64,000 bases of DNA from Gemmatimonadota bacterium (GCA_022827345.1 JAJDTB010000015.1:153237-217236), one strand, 5' to 3'. Positions 1 through 8,934 are shown, counted from the first letter of the stretch. A program made the numbers and translations. The notes: generated by a model from the letters alone, not told the origin.

Positions 1-53
1 GTCGGCGTTCGCAGACATTGCCTATAAGTCGTCGGACGGCTACAAGTCGTGCC

Positions 54-350
54 ATGCGAGTTCGTACACCCGTCGATTTCGGCGTGATGATCCGCCAAGC
101 GAGGCGGGCCCGGGGAATGACCCAGCAGGAGCTTGCGCGCGCCGCCGCGGTCGGACGCCAGTGGATCGTGGCTATCGAAGCGGGCAAGCCACGGGCTGAG
201 CTTGGCAAGGTGCTTCAAACGCTGGCCGCGCTGGACTTGTGGCTGAGCATACACGGCGAGGGAATCCCCGAGGTCCGCGAATCGGAGGATCCGATCGAGG
301 TCATCGACCTCCAGGCCGTTCTGGACGCCCACCGGCGCACATCCCCGTGA
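54..350 (+). CDS. hipB: XRE-family antitoxin/repressor, HipB-like
   Basis: Small DNA-binding protein of 98 aa with one Cro/C1-type helix-turn-helix: a MIRQARRARGMTQQELA helix pair, then VGRQWIVAIEAGKP recognition region (about residues 13-45). The ATG at 54 is preferred over a TTG at 18 because the HTH fold begins directly after it. The stop overlaps the GTG start of the downstream HipA-like kinase by 4 bp, the usual translationally coupled HipB-HipA order. HipB partners bind the kinase and repress the operon. Upstream, the repeated words TATAAGTCGTC and TACAAGTCGT at about 22-51 could be an operator (inference). The acidic C-terminal tail (about residue 70 onward) resembles the flexible tails of HipB proteins. 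Confidence 0.85.
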   Translation: MRVRTPVDFGVMIRQARRARGMTQQELARAAAVGRQWIVAIEAGKPRAELGKVLQTLAALDLWLSIHGEGIPEVRESEDPIEVIDLQAVLDAHRRTSP

Positions 351-1627
351 CCGACCGCCTGGTCGCGCTGGCCAACGGGCGAGTCATGGGCGAGGTGCAA
401 CGTGACGCCCGAGGGCGGCTTGCGTTCGAGTACGACGAGGGATGGAGCAGGAACGACGCGGCCTATCCGCTTTCCCTCTCGATGCCGCTGACTGTCCCCA
501 ACCACGGTCACGACCGGATCGAGCCATGGCTCTGGGGCCTCCTTCCGGACAACGAAAACGTGCTGACGCGTTGGGCTCGGACGTTCCATGTGTCGGCCCG
601 CAGTGCCTTTTCGCTGCTCAGGGCCACAGGGGAGGACTGCCCGGGGGCCGTTCAGCTGGTCCGGCCGGAACGCGTTGACCGCGTAATGGCTCCGGCAGGT
701 CGGCAAGTCGCGTGGCTGACGGCTGCCGAGGTCGAGGCTCGCCTGCGTACTCTGCGCATGGACGACAGCGCGTGGCGGCTCGACGGCGACGAGGGACAGT
801 TCAGCCTGGCCGGGGCGCAGTCCAAGACGGCGCTGCTCCAGGAAGACGGCCGCTGGGGCATTCCACAGGGTGCGACACCCACAACCCACATCCTGAAACC
901 CCCAATCCCCGGCTTCCCCGGACACTGCGAGAACGAGCACCTCTGCCTGGCTCTGGCAGAAGCCCTGGGCATTCCCACCGCACGATCCCTGGTAGGGCGC
1001 TTCGGGCAGGAGACCGCCATAGTCGTCGAAAGGTATGATCGGATCCGCGCCGCGGGACGCCTCCTGCGGCTGCACCAGGAAGACCCTTGTCAGACACTCG
1101 CGCGCAGCCCCTTCAACAAGTACCAGAGCGACGGCGGACCGGGCTGCCGGGACATCGCCGGCGCAATTCAGTCCCACTGTGGTCGTCCGGGCGAAGATCT
1201 CCGCACGTTCGTGAAGGCGATCGCAGTGAACTGGGTCATCGGCGGCACCGACGCTCACGCCAGGAACTTCTCACTCCTGATCGGCGCCGGGGGCAACGCC
1301 AGGCTCGCGCCACTCTACGACCTGGCCAGCGCCCTGCCCTACCCCGGCCACTACGCGCCAAGGCTCAAACTGGCCATGAAGATCGGCGGGGAGTCGCGGC
1401 TGGGATACGTCCGGATAAGGCATTGGGAGCGGTTTGCCCGTGAGGTGGGCTTGCCTCCGGACGAGGTGCTGGAGATATCCGAATCCGTGGCCGCCGAGAC
1501 GCCCGACCGGTTTGCCGATGTCGTGGCGGCCGCCCTGTCGGAAGGACTGGATCACCCGATAATGGAGAAACTGAAGAAGGAGATTGCGGGGCGCGCGGGC
1601 GGGTGTCTGGCGAGCCTGCGAAGGTGA
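347..1627 (+). CDS. hipA: HipA-family serine/threonine kinase toxin
   Basis: Full-length HipA-like kinase (426 aa from the GTG at 347, overlapping the antitoxin stop by 4 bp). The N-terminal subdomain carries YPLSLSMPL and WLWGLLPDNENVL, typical of the HipA N-domain. The kinase core shows FSLAGAQSKTAL (nucleotide/P-loop-like), HILKPPI (lysine), CENEHLCLALAEALGI, IVVERYDR, RLHQEDPCQTL, NWVIGGTDAHARNFSLL (catalytic Asp and Asn) and LAPLYDLASALPY (metal-binding Asp). In the studied family the kinase phosphorylates an aminoacyl-tRNA synthetase and stalls growth, and the antitoxin neutralises it. All catalytic motifs appear intact, so the module should be active; the target here cannot be read from sequence. 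Confidence 0.92.
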   Translation: MTDRLVALANGRVMGEVQRDARGRLAFEYDEGWSRNDAAYPLSLSMPLTVPNHGHDRIEPWLWGLLPDNENVLTRWARTFHVSARSAFSLLRATGEDCPGAVQLVRPERVDRVMAPAGRQVAWLTAAEVEARLRTLRMDDSAWRLDGDEGQFSLAGAQSKTALLQEDGRWGIPQGATPTTHILKPPIPGFPGHCENEHLCLALAEALGIPTARSLVGRFGQETAIVVERYDRIRAAGRLLRLHQEDPCQTLARSPFNKYQSDGGPGCRDIAGAIQSHCGRPGEDLRTFVKAIAVNWVIGGTDAHARNFSLLIGAGGNARLAPLYDLASALPYPGHYAPRLKLAMKIGGESRLGYVRIRHWERFAREVGLPPDEVLEISESVAAETPDRFADVVAAALSEGLDHPIMEKLKKEIAGRAGGCLASLRR

Positions 1628-1648
1628 CCGCGCCCGCCGGCGGGCACC

Positions 1649-1667
1649 GGCCAGCCGGAAGCTGGCC
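1649..1667. terminator. GC-rich hairpin after hipA
   Basis: Perfect 7-bp stem GGCCAGC/GCTGGCC with a 5-nt loop, 20 bp after the hipA stop. There is no clear T-run, so this is a weak terminator candidate. Confidence 0.3.
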
Positions 1668-1798
1668 CGCTTCGGATAAACCCCGCATCGAGTGCGGAGA
1701 ATCCCCCCTCAAGTAGAGTATCTGTCACTCTGTTCGCGTCCCCGCCAAAAGCCCCAACGTTGTGCCGTCACATTCCGGGCCGGCGAAAGGGGCGACAA

Positions 1799-4126
1799 AT
1801 GACGACTGGCGCAACCGCGATCATGATCGCTGTTGCCGTACAGCAGACGGCGGTAACGGGGGTCGTCCGCGACAGTACGGACCTGGAGCCGGTCGCCTTC
1901 GCGCGCGTGACGGTCGAGGTACCGGAGCATCCACCCAGGGAAACGGTCACCGACAGATTCGGCGCGTTCGCGATAGCGGGGCTCGAAGTCGGTGCGGCCG
2001 GCACGACGGTCAGCGTGGACGCCTTCGGATACGCGCCGTGGCAAACGGAAGTGGCGGAGGCAGCGGACGGTGAACTCACAGTCCTGCTTCGCCCGCAGCC
2101 GATCACACTTGAGGAGATTCGCGTCAATGCACGCCGGGCTGCGGACCCCTTGTCGTCGTCTCCGGGGGCTTTCGTGGTCGACCGGCAACTCGTGCGGACG
2201 CAGCCGGTGGTGCTGGAAACGGACGTGCTGCGCGCCACCGCCCTGTCCCCGGCAGCGTCGTCCGCGTCCGACTGGGTGGCGGCACCGTTTATTCGGGGCG
2301 GTGCAAGCGAGGGTACGCCCGTCTTCCTGGACGGAGTGCGAATCTTCAACCCGTTTCACGTGGGAGGGTTCGTCGCGGCCCTGAACGCCGAAGCCGTCAA
2401 TCGCGTGACGCTGCTCACGGGATCGTCGAGCGAGGCGCTGGCCGTGGGCTCGCTGTCGGGAGCCATCGACGTTGCGACACGCGACGGAGCGCGGGACCAG
2501 TTTCACTCGAGCGGGTCGCTGGGAATTGCCTCGGTGCGCATGTCTGCCGAGGGGCCGGTGGGCGAGTCCGCATCGTTTCTGCTGGACGCAAGGCGCTCCT
2601 ACATCGATCTGCTGACGGCGGGGCTGCGCGCGATGTTCGACAGCCCCAGGGTGCCGTATTCCTTCGGCGACCTTCACGGGAAGTTCACCATGGATCTCGG
2701 CGGCGTGCGCCGGCTTTCGGTGACTGGCTACTGGAACGACGAGTTTCTGGATTCGAGGCCGGACGATGTGCCGGCAGGAGACGAGGCGCTGGGCCGGGCC
2801 TCGAGGGCGACCTGGGGAAACATGGCGCTGGCCGCGCATTACCGAGATCGCCTCGGCTCGGCCACTCTGGTCGACCTGAGCGCGGGCCACAGCCGATTCT
2901 CTGGCGATTACATCGTGTTTCGGAACAAGACGATGGATTCCGACACCTCGTCGGCCGTACACGGAATGATGGGCGAATACCGAACCGAAGTGCGGTTGAG
3001 GCGACAGTCGGGCAGTCTGACCCTCGACGGCGGGTTCCAGGCCACGCGATTCGAGGCGGATCATGTGGCCCTTGGGAGCGAACGGGACGGCAGCGACCCC
3101 CATGATCTCTTCGAGGCCTTCGATCTCTCGCCCACGGTCACAAGGGTCGCGGCGTACGGAAGCGCCAAGGCGACACTCGGCAGGGGGGTCACGGTGGGAG
3201 GCGGCTTGCGGGCCGACCATTACTTCGGCGTCGAGGGTGCGCTGTCCCCCTTCGCCGAGGTCTCCTACCAGGGTTCCGGGTGGAAGGCATGGCTCGCCGC
3301 CAGCCGGATGCATCAGGCGCTGTCGTCGATTCGCAGCGAAGAGCCGGTTTCGTCCAGCTATCTGGCCTACGACCTCCTGGCACCGGTGGAAGAGGGTCCG
3401 CTGCTGCGCAACTCGGAGGTAGCCGTCGGCTGGGAGGGAGGCGCGCGCGGCGTGCGCCTTCGGGTGGAGGCCTTTGCCCGGAGGATGGACAACCTCCGGC
3501 TTCCCGTTCTTGGGGCGAATCCAATCGAATCGCTCATGCTGGTCGAACCGTCCAAACGGCAGATCGGCAGCGGCACGGCCAGGGGGCTGGAATCCACGTG
3601 GAGCTGGGCCTCGGCGAGCGGCGCGGCCAATGTGGTCGGCAGCTATCGCTGGGCCAGGGTGAATCGCACCGTGGCGAACTACAGCTACACGCCCAGGTTC
3701 CACAGAGATCACGAAGGCGAGCTGAGCGCGAGCCTGCAGCGGGGCGGCTCGACCTGGTCGGTTCGGTTTTCCGCGCGAAGCGGACAGCCGACGACGCCCA
3801 TCATGGCCTTCCTGCCGTTCGTCGCCTACATGTCCCCCGACGCGAGGGTGGGCGGTCTCTACGACGATGTCCTGAACTTCGCCGGCGAGTACAACTCCGC
3901 GACGCTGCCGCCCTACGTGCGCATCGATCTCGGGTGGCGGGGCTCAAGCGAAGTGGAGTGGTTCGGCGGTGGGACACTGACGCCCTTTGCCTCCATCGCC
4001 AATCTGTTCAGCCTTCCCAACGTCGTTGGCGTCGCACCGGAGCAACGCCCTGACGGAGTCACCGAGCGCGTGTACGCGCCACAGCTTCCCATGGTCCCGT
4101 TCCTGGGTCTGGAATTCCGGTTCTAG
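1799..4126 (+). CDS. TonB-dependent receptor-like outer membrane protein with CarboxypepD_reg domain
   Basis: Protein of 775 aa. A short hydrophobic leader (about residues 1-20) is followed by a carboxypeptidase-regulatory-like domain (GVVRDSTDLEPVAFARVTVE ... TDRFGAFAIAGL, about 20-95). A plug domain follows (ITLEEIRVNARR, then RGGASEGTPVFLDGVRIFNP, VNRVTLLTGSSSEALAVGSLSGAIDVATRDG, about 105-240). The rest is a long beta-barrel-like region rich in alternating Tyr/Trp/Arg strands and ending in an aromatic residue (LGLEFRF), as outer-membrane barrels do. ATG at 1799 is chosen for the purine-rich GGCGAAAGGGGCG upstream. The next gene, 36 bp on, encodes a lipoprotein, matching the receptor/lipoprotein pairs of this group. 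The substrate is unknown. Confidence 0.85.
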   Translation: MTTGATAIMIAVAVQQTAVTGVVRDSTDLEPVAFARVTVEVPEHPPRETVTDRFGAFAIAGLEVGAAGTTVSVDAFGYAPWQTEVAEAADGELTVLLRPQPITLEEIRVNARRAADPLSSSPGAFVVDRQLVRTQPVVLETDVLRATALSPAASSASDWVAAPFIRGGASEGTPVFLDGVRIFNPFHVGGFVAALNAEAVNRVTLLTGSSSEALAVGSLSGAIDVATRDGARDQFHSSGSLGIASVRMSAEGPVGESASFLLDARRSYIDLLTAGLRAMFDSPRVPYSFGDLHGKFTMDLGGVRRLSVTGYWNDEFLDSRPDDVPAGDEALGRASRATWGNMALAAHYRDRLGSATLVDLSAGHSRFSGDYIVFRNKTMDSDTSSAVHGMMGEYRTEVRLRRQSGSLTLDGGFQATRFEADHVALGSERDGSDPHDLFEAFDLSPTVTRVAAYGSAKATLGRGVTVGGGLRADHYFGVEGALSPFAEVSYQGSGWKAWLAASRMHQALSSIRSEEPVSSSYLAYDLLAPVEEGPLLRNSEVAVGWEGGARGVRLRVEAFARRMDNLRLPVLGANPIESLMLVEPSKRQIGSGTARGLESTWSWASASGAANVVGSYRWARVNRTVANYSYTPRFHRDHEGELSASLQRGGSTWSVRFSARSGQPTTPIMAFLPFVAYMSPDARVGGLYDDVLNFAGEYNSATLPPYVRIDLGWRGSSEVEWFGGGTLTPFASIANLFSLPNVVGVAPEQRPDGVTERVYAPQLPMVPFLGLEFRF

Positions 4127-4162
4127 GGAGAGACCAGCACCCGGTTCAGAAACGATCTCATC

Positions 4163-5122
4163 ATGAATGACATCTCGCGCGAAAGAGCCATGGCCGTTCG
4201 AAGAGGGGTCCGCAGGTCCGGCGTGATGCGCCAGGTCGCGCCATTTGCGCTGTTGAGCGCCCTGATCGCGGGCGGCTGCGACTACACGCACCCAACGGAC
4301 GTGTTCGTCCCCGCCGAGGACGTGATCGCCATCTCGGCAGTGATCAGTGCCGGGTTCGACACCGCTGCCCTGCTCGCCACTCTCCCGCATCGTGACGGAT
4401 CCACGAACCCCCCGATCGTCAACGCGCGGCTAACAGGACCAGGCTGGACGGCCGACTTTCGTCAGGATCCGGACTCGCACACGCCAGAGGGTCTGCAAGC
4501 GTGCAACCTGTTGTCCGAGTCGGTGGCCTGGAAAGGCCCCGTGTCCTGCCTGCGCGCCCAGCTGCCCGAGCCCGTCAAGGCAGGGGTTCAGTACACTCTG
4601 TCCGGCACTACGGAGTTGGGCGCCTTTTCGGGAAACACCATCGTCCCGCCCCCTCCCGTGATCGTCGATCCCTCGGTGGAGTTCGTTGCGACACCGGCCG
4701 CCGACACCTTCGGGGTCGATCTGCGATACGAAACTCCGGCCGAGGTGGGACTGTTGGTTGCGGAGGCCGCCAATGTCGTGCAGGTGGTCGTGGACGGCGC
4801 GGGGAACCTCGGCGAGGAACCCAGATGGATCAAGTTCATCCGCCCCCGAGAACTGAACCCGGCGGCTCAGAGCGCCCGCATCATCGTCTGGGGTTATGAC
4901 TCCGGTTCGTCCCAGGCCTGGCGGCCCCCCGAATTCCGCTTCGACCTCCATCTGGTGGGTTTTGACGAGAACTTCAGCCGTTTCGCCCGCCTCCGCTACG
5001 ACCGGCTGGTGATCCGGCCGTGGCCCAGCTTCGGGCTGAGCGGCGACGAGGGCATATTCGGCTACTTCGGGGCCGCATCCCGCTCAGCCACCGCCGTGCG
5101 TGTGATTGTGAGGCCACAATGA
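4163..5122 (+). CDS. Putative lipoprotein paired with TonB-receptor-like protein
   Basis: 319-aa protein with a lipoprotein signal: a basic N-terminus, hydrophobic stretch FALLSALIAGG and lipobox Cys (IAGGC, about residue 39). In-frame ATGs at 4190 or 4226 would give a more usual signal length, so the start is uncertain. After the Cys comes DYTHPTDVFVPAEDVIAISAVI and a beta-rich body with no catalytic motif that I recognise. Its place directly after the receptor-like gene resembles the DUF4249-type lipoproteins that follow TonB receptors, but I cannot assign it to that family from sequence alone. Likely anchored in the outer membrane facing the periplasm. Confidence 0.75.
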   Translation: MNDISRERAMAVRRGVRRSGVMRQVAPFALLSALIAGGCDYTHPTDVFVPAEDVIAISAVISAGFDTAALLATLPHRDGSTNPPIVNARLTGPGWTADFRQDPDSHTPEGLQACNLLSESVAWKGPVSCLRAQLPEPVKAGVQYTLSGTTELGAFSGNTIVPPPPVIVDPSVEFVATPAADTFGVDLRYETPAEVGLLVAEAANVVQVVVDGAGNLGEEPRWIKFIRPRELNPAAQSARIIVWGYDSGSSQAWRPPEFRFDLHLVGFDENFSRFARLRYDRLVIRPWPSFGLSGDEGIFGYFGAASRSATAVRVIVRPQ

Positions 5123-5186
5123 GCGACCGGGTTGCACGCAATGTTCTGCCCTTGGCCGCCTGCCGATTGCGTTGCTACAATGCGAC

Positions 5187-6221
5187 ATGCTCGCGGACCG
5201 CCTGCTCAGAGAAGTCCTCGATACGTTGCCGGACGCCATCCTGGTTGTGGATGAGGGCGGCGTGATCCGGGAAGCCAACGAGCGCGTTACCAGCATGTTC
5301 GGCTGGGACCGCCGGGAGCTGATTGAGCGGAATGTCGATCTCCTGGTGCCCTTCCAGCACCGCGCGCGGCACGCGGAACTTCGGGCGGAATACGCCCGCC
5401 GACCCCTTGCCCGGCCAATGGGAAGCGGCATGCTCCTTCACGGGGAACGAAAAGATGGAAGTCAGTTCCCGGTGGAAATCGCTCTCAGCCCCTGGCAACC
5501 TGATGCCGGCGAACCGATGGTCGTGTGTGCCGTTCGCGACCTCTCCCTGTTCGACCGCTGGCGGAGCATGTCGATGGCCCGGGTGGAGGCGGTGGAAGCG
5601 GAGCGGACCCGGATCGCTGCCGAACTGCACGACGACATCGTCCAGCAGATGGTGTTCATCAAGCACCGCTTCACGACTTTGCGGAACGCGGAGAGCGTGT
5701 TTGGAGACGACGACAGTCTGCTGGAGCTTGGCTCGGCCATCGATCACACGATCGCGTCGATCGAGCGGATCTGCCGAGGCCTGACGCCGCTCGAGCTCAA
5801 GCATTTCGGACTCACCCTGGCGTTGAAGATACTGTTTCGCGAGTACTCCGAAGCGGGATTCAAGGTTCGAGGCAAACTTGTCGATGTAGGGCGTGACCTG
5901 GATCTCGCGAAGGCGCTGGCCCTGTTTCGGATCGTCCAGGAATCCCTTTCCAATGCACGTGAGCACTCGGGAGCCGACGAGGCACTCGTGACCATGACCC
6001 GCGATGCCGATTGGGTGCAGGTGGAAGTGAAGGACACCGGCGTCGGTTTCGAAACCGCCGCCGTCGCTTCGTCGGGGAGCGGAATCGGGCTGCTCGGAAT
6101 GAGTGAGCGTGCCGCCATGATCGGCGGACTGTTCGAGTTGCGCAGCACTCCGGGCGAGGGCACGAGGATTCGGGTTCGCGTTCCGGTTGCCGAGCCGGCC
6201 AGGGCGGAGGAAGAGCTGTGA
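5187..6221 (+). CDS. PAS-domain sensor histidine kinase (NarX/DegS type)
   Basis: Soluble 344-aa kinase with no membrane segment. An N-terminal PAS domain (LPDAILVVDEGGVIREANERVTSMFGW ... GERKDGSQFPVEIALSPW, about 8-120) precedes a HisKA_3 dimerisation/phosphoacceptor helix with the H-box ERTRIAAELHDDIVQQMVF. A HATPase_c domain follows, with N-box (ESLSNAREHSGA), DTGVGF and GIGLLGMSERA. ATG 5187 is used; an upstream in-frame TTG at 5172 is possible. The stop overlaps the response-regulator start by 4 bp, making this a two-component pair. The signal is presumably cytoplasmic (redox, ligand or gas via PAS), which is inference. Confidence 0.92.
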   Translation: MLADRLLREVLDTLPDAILVVDEGGVIREANERVTSMFGWDRRELIERNVDLLVPFQHRARHAELRAEYARRPLARPMGSGMLLHGERKDGSQFPVEIALSPWQPDAGEPMVVCAVRDLSLFDRWRSMSMARVEAVEAERTRIAAELHDDIVQQMVFIKHRFTTLRNAESVFGDDDSLLELGSAIDHTIASIERICRGLTPLELKHFGLTLALKILFREYSEAGFKVRGKLVDVGRDLDLAKALALFRIVQESLSNAREHSGADEALVTMTRDADWVQVEVKDTGVGFETAAVASSGSGIGLLGMSERAAMIGGLFELRSTPGEGTRIRVRVPVAEPARAEEEL

Positions 6222-6871
6222 GCGCGGACACCAGGGTGCTCATCGTCGACGACCATGAGATGGTGCGCGCGGGTCTTCGAGCGATCATCGAGGGTACCGG
6301 CCGGATGAAAGTGGTCGCCGAGGCGGCCAACGGCGAAGACGCAATACGACTGGCGAAGGAGCACCGGCCCGCCGTGATATTGATGGATATCGACATGCCT
6401 CGTCTGAACGGCATCGAGGCAACCCGGCGAATCAGCGCGCTCGAGCTCGGCACGGGTGTCCTCATCCTTACGAGGCACGATCACGAAGAGTATCTGGAAC
6501 CCATCATGTCCGCTGGCGCGATGGGGTTCATCAGGAAGAGCCGGGGACCTGAAGACCTGGTCCGGGCCGTGGATATGATTGCCGCCGGGAGGACAACGAT
6601 GCCGCGGGAGGCGACCCGACTCTACATGCGGAAGCGGCAGGAATTCGACGCCCAGCCGGAAACTCCGCTGTCCCGGCTGAATGATCACGAACGCGAGATT
6701 CTGACACTCACCGCCCGGGGCTACACGGCAAGGCAGATTGCCGGGAAACTCCATTTGGCACCAAGGACGATCGAGAACTACCGCGCGCGACTCAAGGAAA
6801 AACTCGAGCTGCACGACCGATCGGATTGGGTGGACCTGGCGCTCAAGTCGGGCTTGCTGCTGGCCGAGTAA
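6218..6871 (+). CDS. NarL/LuxR-family response regulator
   Basis: 217-aa regulator: a receiver domain (VLIVDDHEMVRAGLRAII, phosphoacceptor Asp57 in LMDIDMP, then LTRHDHEEYL and FIRKS) joined to a C-terminal LuxR-type HTH (LNDHEREILTLTARGYTARQ, followed by IAGKLHLAPRTIENYRARL). The GTG start overlaps the kinase stop (GTGA), so the two are co-translated and form a cognate pair. The target promoters are not evident; the adjacent receptor/lipoprotein genes are one possibility. Confidence 0.93.
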   Translation: MSADTRVLIVDDHEMVRAGLRAIIEGTGRMKVVAEAANGEDAIRLAKEHRPAVILMDIDMPRLNGIEATRRISALELGTGVLILTRHDHEEYLEPIMSAGAMGFIRKSRGPEDLVRAVDMIAAGRTTMPREATRLYMRKRQEFDAQPETPLSRLNDHEREILTLTARGYTARQIAGKLHLAPRTIENYRARLKEKLELHDRSDWVDLALKSGLLLAE

Positions 6872-6905
6872 AGAGCGTCGGCCACAAGCCGGTCTGCCAA
6901 GGGAA

Positions 6906-6978
6906 TGGTCGCTGCTGGACTCGAACCAGCGACCCCTACGATGTGAGCGTAGTGCTCTACCGACTGAGCTAAGCGACC
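6906..6978 (-). tRNA. tRNA-Val (anticodon CAC)
   Basis: Reading the minus strand gives a complete cloverleaf: acceptor GGTCGCT paired with AGCGACC, D-arm GCTCAGTCGGTAGAGC, anticodon stem CTACG/CGTAG with loop CTCACAT (anticodon CAC), variable GGGTC, and T-arm GCTGG-TTCGAGT-CCAGC. The discriminator is A and CCA is not encoded. It lies 5 nt downstream of tRNA-Glu, so the two are likely co-transcribed. Confidence 0.95.
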
Positions 6979-6983
6979 TTGAG

Positions 6984-7056
6984 TACCCCCACGGGGAATC
7001 GAACCCCGGTCTCCTGGCTGAGAACCAGGTATCCTAGTCCACTAGACGATGGGGGC
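6984..7056 (-). tRNA. tRNA-Glu (anticodon CTC)
   Basis: Minus-strand cloverleaf with acceptor GCCCCCA/TGGGGGT (first pair G-U), D-arm starting GTCTAGTGG, anticodon stem CCTGG/CCAGG with loop TTCTCAG (anticodon CTC), and T-arm CGGGG-TTCGATT-CCCCG. The discriminator is A and no CCA is encoded. It is the promoter-proximal gene of the Glu-Val pair. Confidence 0.95.
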
Positions 7057-7362
7057 GTCTGCAGCTCGCCGGCGCGTGTCTCGCGACGCCCGCTGGCGAG
7101 GGGCAGATAAGCTACACGGAATGCGGGGATCGCTCAAGTCAAAGTCGATTCGCGGTGACGATGGCGGGTTCGAGGGGGTACAAGATCCTCGGTTCGAGCC
7201 TCCGGAGCCAGCAGCAGCTCCTTGAGGTCCCTCCTGGCGCGCCGGTTGCGTTTCCGTCCGGCGACCGAGAGCAAAAGCTGCCATACTCTACGCACGTTGA
7301 CCTCCCGGGCCACCAGTATTGACCCGCTATTGCGACTGCCTCAGGACACAACGACTACTCCA
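7057..7362. other. Intergenic region between tRNA pair and qhpG
   Basis: About 300 bp without a supported gene. It holds the candidate tRNA promoter on the minus strand. Near 7190-7211 there is a GGTTCGAGCCTCCGGAGCCA word that looks like a tRNA 3' end, but no matching acceptor or anticodon arm precedes it. No convincing qhpG promoter was found. Confidence 0.5.
7109..7137 (-). promoter_or_regulatory. Candidate promoter of the tRNA-Glu/Val pair
   Basis: On the minus strand, TTGAGC (7137-7132) lies 17 bp before TAGCTT (7114-7109), roughly 50 bp upstream of the tRNA-Glu 5' end. The -10 is imperfect, so this is tentative. Confidence 0.4.
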
Positions 7363-8889
7363 GTGACCAGCGAACCACAAGTCCTCATCCTCGGCGGCGG
7401 GCCGGCCGGTGCCGCCGCGGCCCGACTCCTCGCCCGGTGGGGGCACGAGGTCGTGGTGGTCGAGCGGGCGGCCGACCCCGCCGCGCAATCCCTCGCCGAA
7501 TCGCTGCCGCCCAGTACGCGCAAGATCCTCGCCGCGACGGGGCTGCTCGGGGTGGTGGAGGCGGGGGGATTCCACCCGAACGGGGGGAACACGGCGCTGT
7601 GGGGCGGCGAGGGCCGCCGGGACGACTTCGCGGGGGGCGCCGCCGGGTTCCACATCCTGCGGTCGCGGTTCGACGGGTTGCTGCGTGAGGCGGCGGCGGG
7701 GGCCGGGGCGGAGATCGTGGGGGGTGTGGCGAAGTTGCCGGAGCGGGTGGGTGATGGGGATGTGTGGCGGGTCGAGGTGGTGCTGGATGGTGGGGAGCGC
7801 GTGGAGGTCGCGCCGGGTTGGGTGCTGGACTGCACCGGTCGGGCGGGGGTGCTGGCACGCCGGTACCGGGTCCTCGAGAGCGAGGCGCCGACGCTGGCTG
7901 TCGTGCGCAGGTATCGCAGCGAGGACGGGTGGGGGAACGTGGACGCCACGCACGCCCTCGTGGAGAGCTTCGAGCGCGGCTGGGCCTGGTCGGTGCCCAC
8001 CTCGGGTGAGGAGCGTCATGTGGCGGTGATGGTCGACCCTCAACTCCAGACCGTGATGGAGGGGGCCGCCGACCTCTCGGCTGCCTTCGAGGCCGAGATC
8101 GAGAACACCGCCCTCATGCGCTCCATCACCAACTCCGCCGTGCCTGCCGGCGGCGCCTGGGCGGTGACCGCGTCGATGTACACGTCGTCGGAGTTCGTGG
8201 TGGGACGGGCGCTGCTCGTGGGCGACGCGGCCTCGTTCGCGGACCCGATGTCGTCGTACGGGGTGAAGAAGGCGCTGGCGTCGGCGTGGCTGGCGGCGGT
8301 GACGGTCAACACCGCGATCCGGACGCCGGAGCTGGCGGGAGCCGCGGCCGAGTTCTACAGCGACCGGGAACGCGCGATGTATCGGTCGTTGCGGGAGGGG
8401 TTGGCGGTGGAGGTGGCCGAGGCGGGGGAGGGGGCACCGGACGCCTTCTGGCAGCGCCGCGCCAGCTGGCTCGCCGATCAGCCCCAGGCCGCGGCCGACG
8501 CCAACGCGCCCGACGGGCCCGACGCCGAGGCGCTGCGCGACGATCCCGAGGTGCGAGCGGCTTTCCACGCACTCCGCCTCGGTTCCGGACGGCTGCGGGT
8601 GGGACGCCGCGAGACGGCCGACCGCCCGCTCGTCATAGGCAACCGCATCCGCCTTGCCCCGGCGCTCGTCACCCCCCGCTTTCCCGGCGGGGTCCGCTTC
8701 TTCCGCGATGTCGACCTGCTCCGCGTCGTCCACCTCGCCACCGGCTCGGCGAACCCCGGCGCCCTCTACGAAGCGTACTCCGAGTGGGCCGCGCGCGAGG
8801 ACCTTCCCCCGGTCGATCTGGCCAACTTCATCGGGGTGGTGGCGCTGTTGATCGCGGACGGGGTGCTGGTGCCGGGGCGTGGATCGTAG
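7363..8889 (+). CDS. qhpG: Flavin-dependent monooxygenase, QhpG-like (QHNDH cofactor biogenesis)
   Basis: 508-aa flavoprotein of the halogenase/monooxygenase fold. It starts almost directly with the Rossmann FAD motif VLILGGGPAGAAAARLLARW (residues 7-26) and VVVVER. It has the halogenase-like GWAWSVP element (the WxWxIP position) and the second FAD motif LLVGDAASFADPMSSYGVKKALASA. Such proteins are often labelled tryptophan halogenase. In the known QHNDH system QhpG is a flavin monooxygenase that hydroxylates the gamma-subunit Trp to make the tryptophylquinone. The qhpADCBF genes just downstream favour that role. GTG 7363 is chosen because the nucleotide-binding strand begins four residues later; upstream in-frame extensions look non-coding. 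A vapBC pair separates it from qhpA. Confidence 0.85.
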   Translation: MTSEPQVLILGGGPAGAAAARLLARWGHEVVVVERAADPAAQSLAESLPPSTRKILAATGLLGVVEAGGFHPNGGNTALWGGEGRRDDFAGGAAGFHILRSRFDGLLREAAAGAGAEIVGGVAKLPERVGDGDVWRVEVVLDGGERVEVAPGWVLDCTGRAGVLARRYRVLESEAPTLAVVRRYRSEDGWGNVDATHALVESFERGWAWSVPTSGEERHVAVMVDPQLQTVMEGAADLSAAFEAEIENTALMRSITNSAVPAGGAWAVTASMYTSSEFVVGRALLVGDAASFADPMSSYGVKKALASAWLAAVTVNTAIRTPELAGAAAEFYSDRERAMYRSLREGLAVEVAEAGEGAPDAFWQRRASWLADQPQAAADANAPDGPDAEALRDDPEVRAAFHALRLGSGRLRVGRRETADRPLVIGNRIRLAPALVTPRFPGGVRFFRDVDLLRVVHLATGSANPGALYEAYSEWAAREDLPPVDLANFIGVVALLIADGVLVPGRGS

Positions 8890-8899
8890 CACCCTGTGC

Positions 8900-8928
8900 T
8901 TGCAAAACACAGGCATCACCAGCATAAT
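8900..8928 (+). promoter_or_regulatory. Candidate promoter of the vapBC-type module
   Basis: TTGCAA (8900-8905), a 17-bp spacer and CATAAT (8923-8928) just before the antitoxin start. The adjoining palindrome ATGCATGCA-like word at 8931-8939 covers the start codon and could be the antitoxin operator. Confidence 0.4.
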
Positions 8929-8934
8929 ACATGC

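Noticed and set aside
1709-3712. Long minus-strand open frame opposite the TonB-receptor-like gene
   Set aside because: An antisense shadow of GC-rich coding DNA, with low-complexity Arg/His/Pro composition and no domain.
6738-7037. Plus-strand reading frame with 'LLDSNQRPLRCERSALPTELS'
   Set aside because: It runs antisense through the tRNA-Val and tRNA-Glu genes; this is the familiar false protein produced by translating tRNA complements.
7180-7215. tRNA-like 3' end (GGTTCGAGCCTCCGGAGCCA), possible tRNA remnant or attachment site
   Set aside because: No pairing acceptor, anticodon or T-stem can be built upstream and no repeat of it marks an island boundary.
7363-8889. Naming this protein a tryptophan halogenase for a natural-product pathway
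   Set aside because: It has halogenase-like motifs, but the qhpADCBF genes next to it make the QhpG monooxygenase role far more likely, and no biosynthetic cluster is present.
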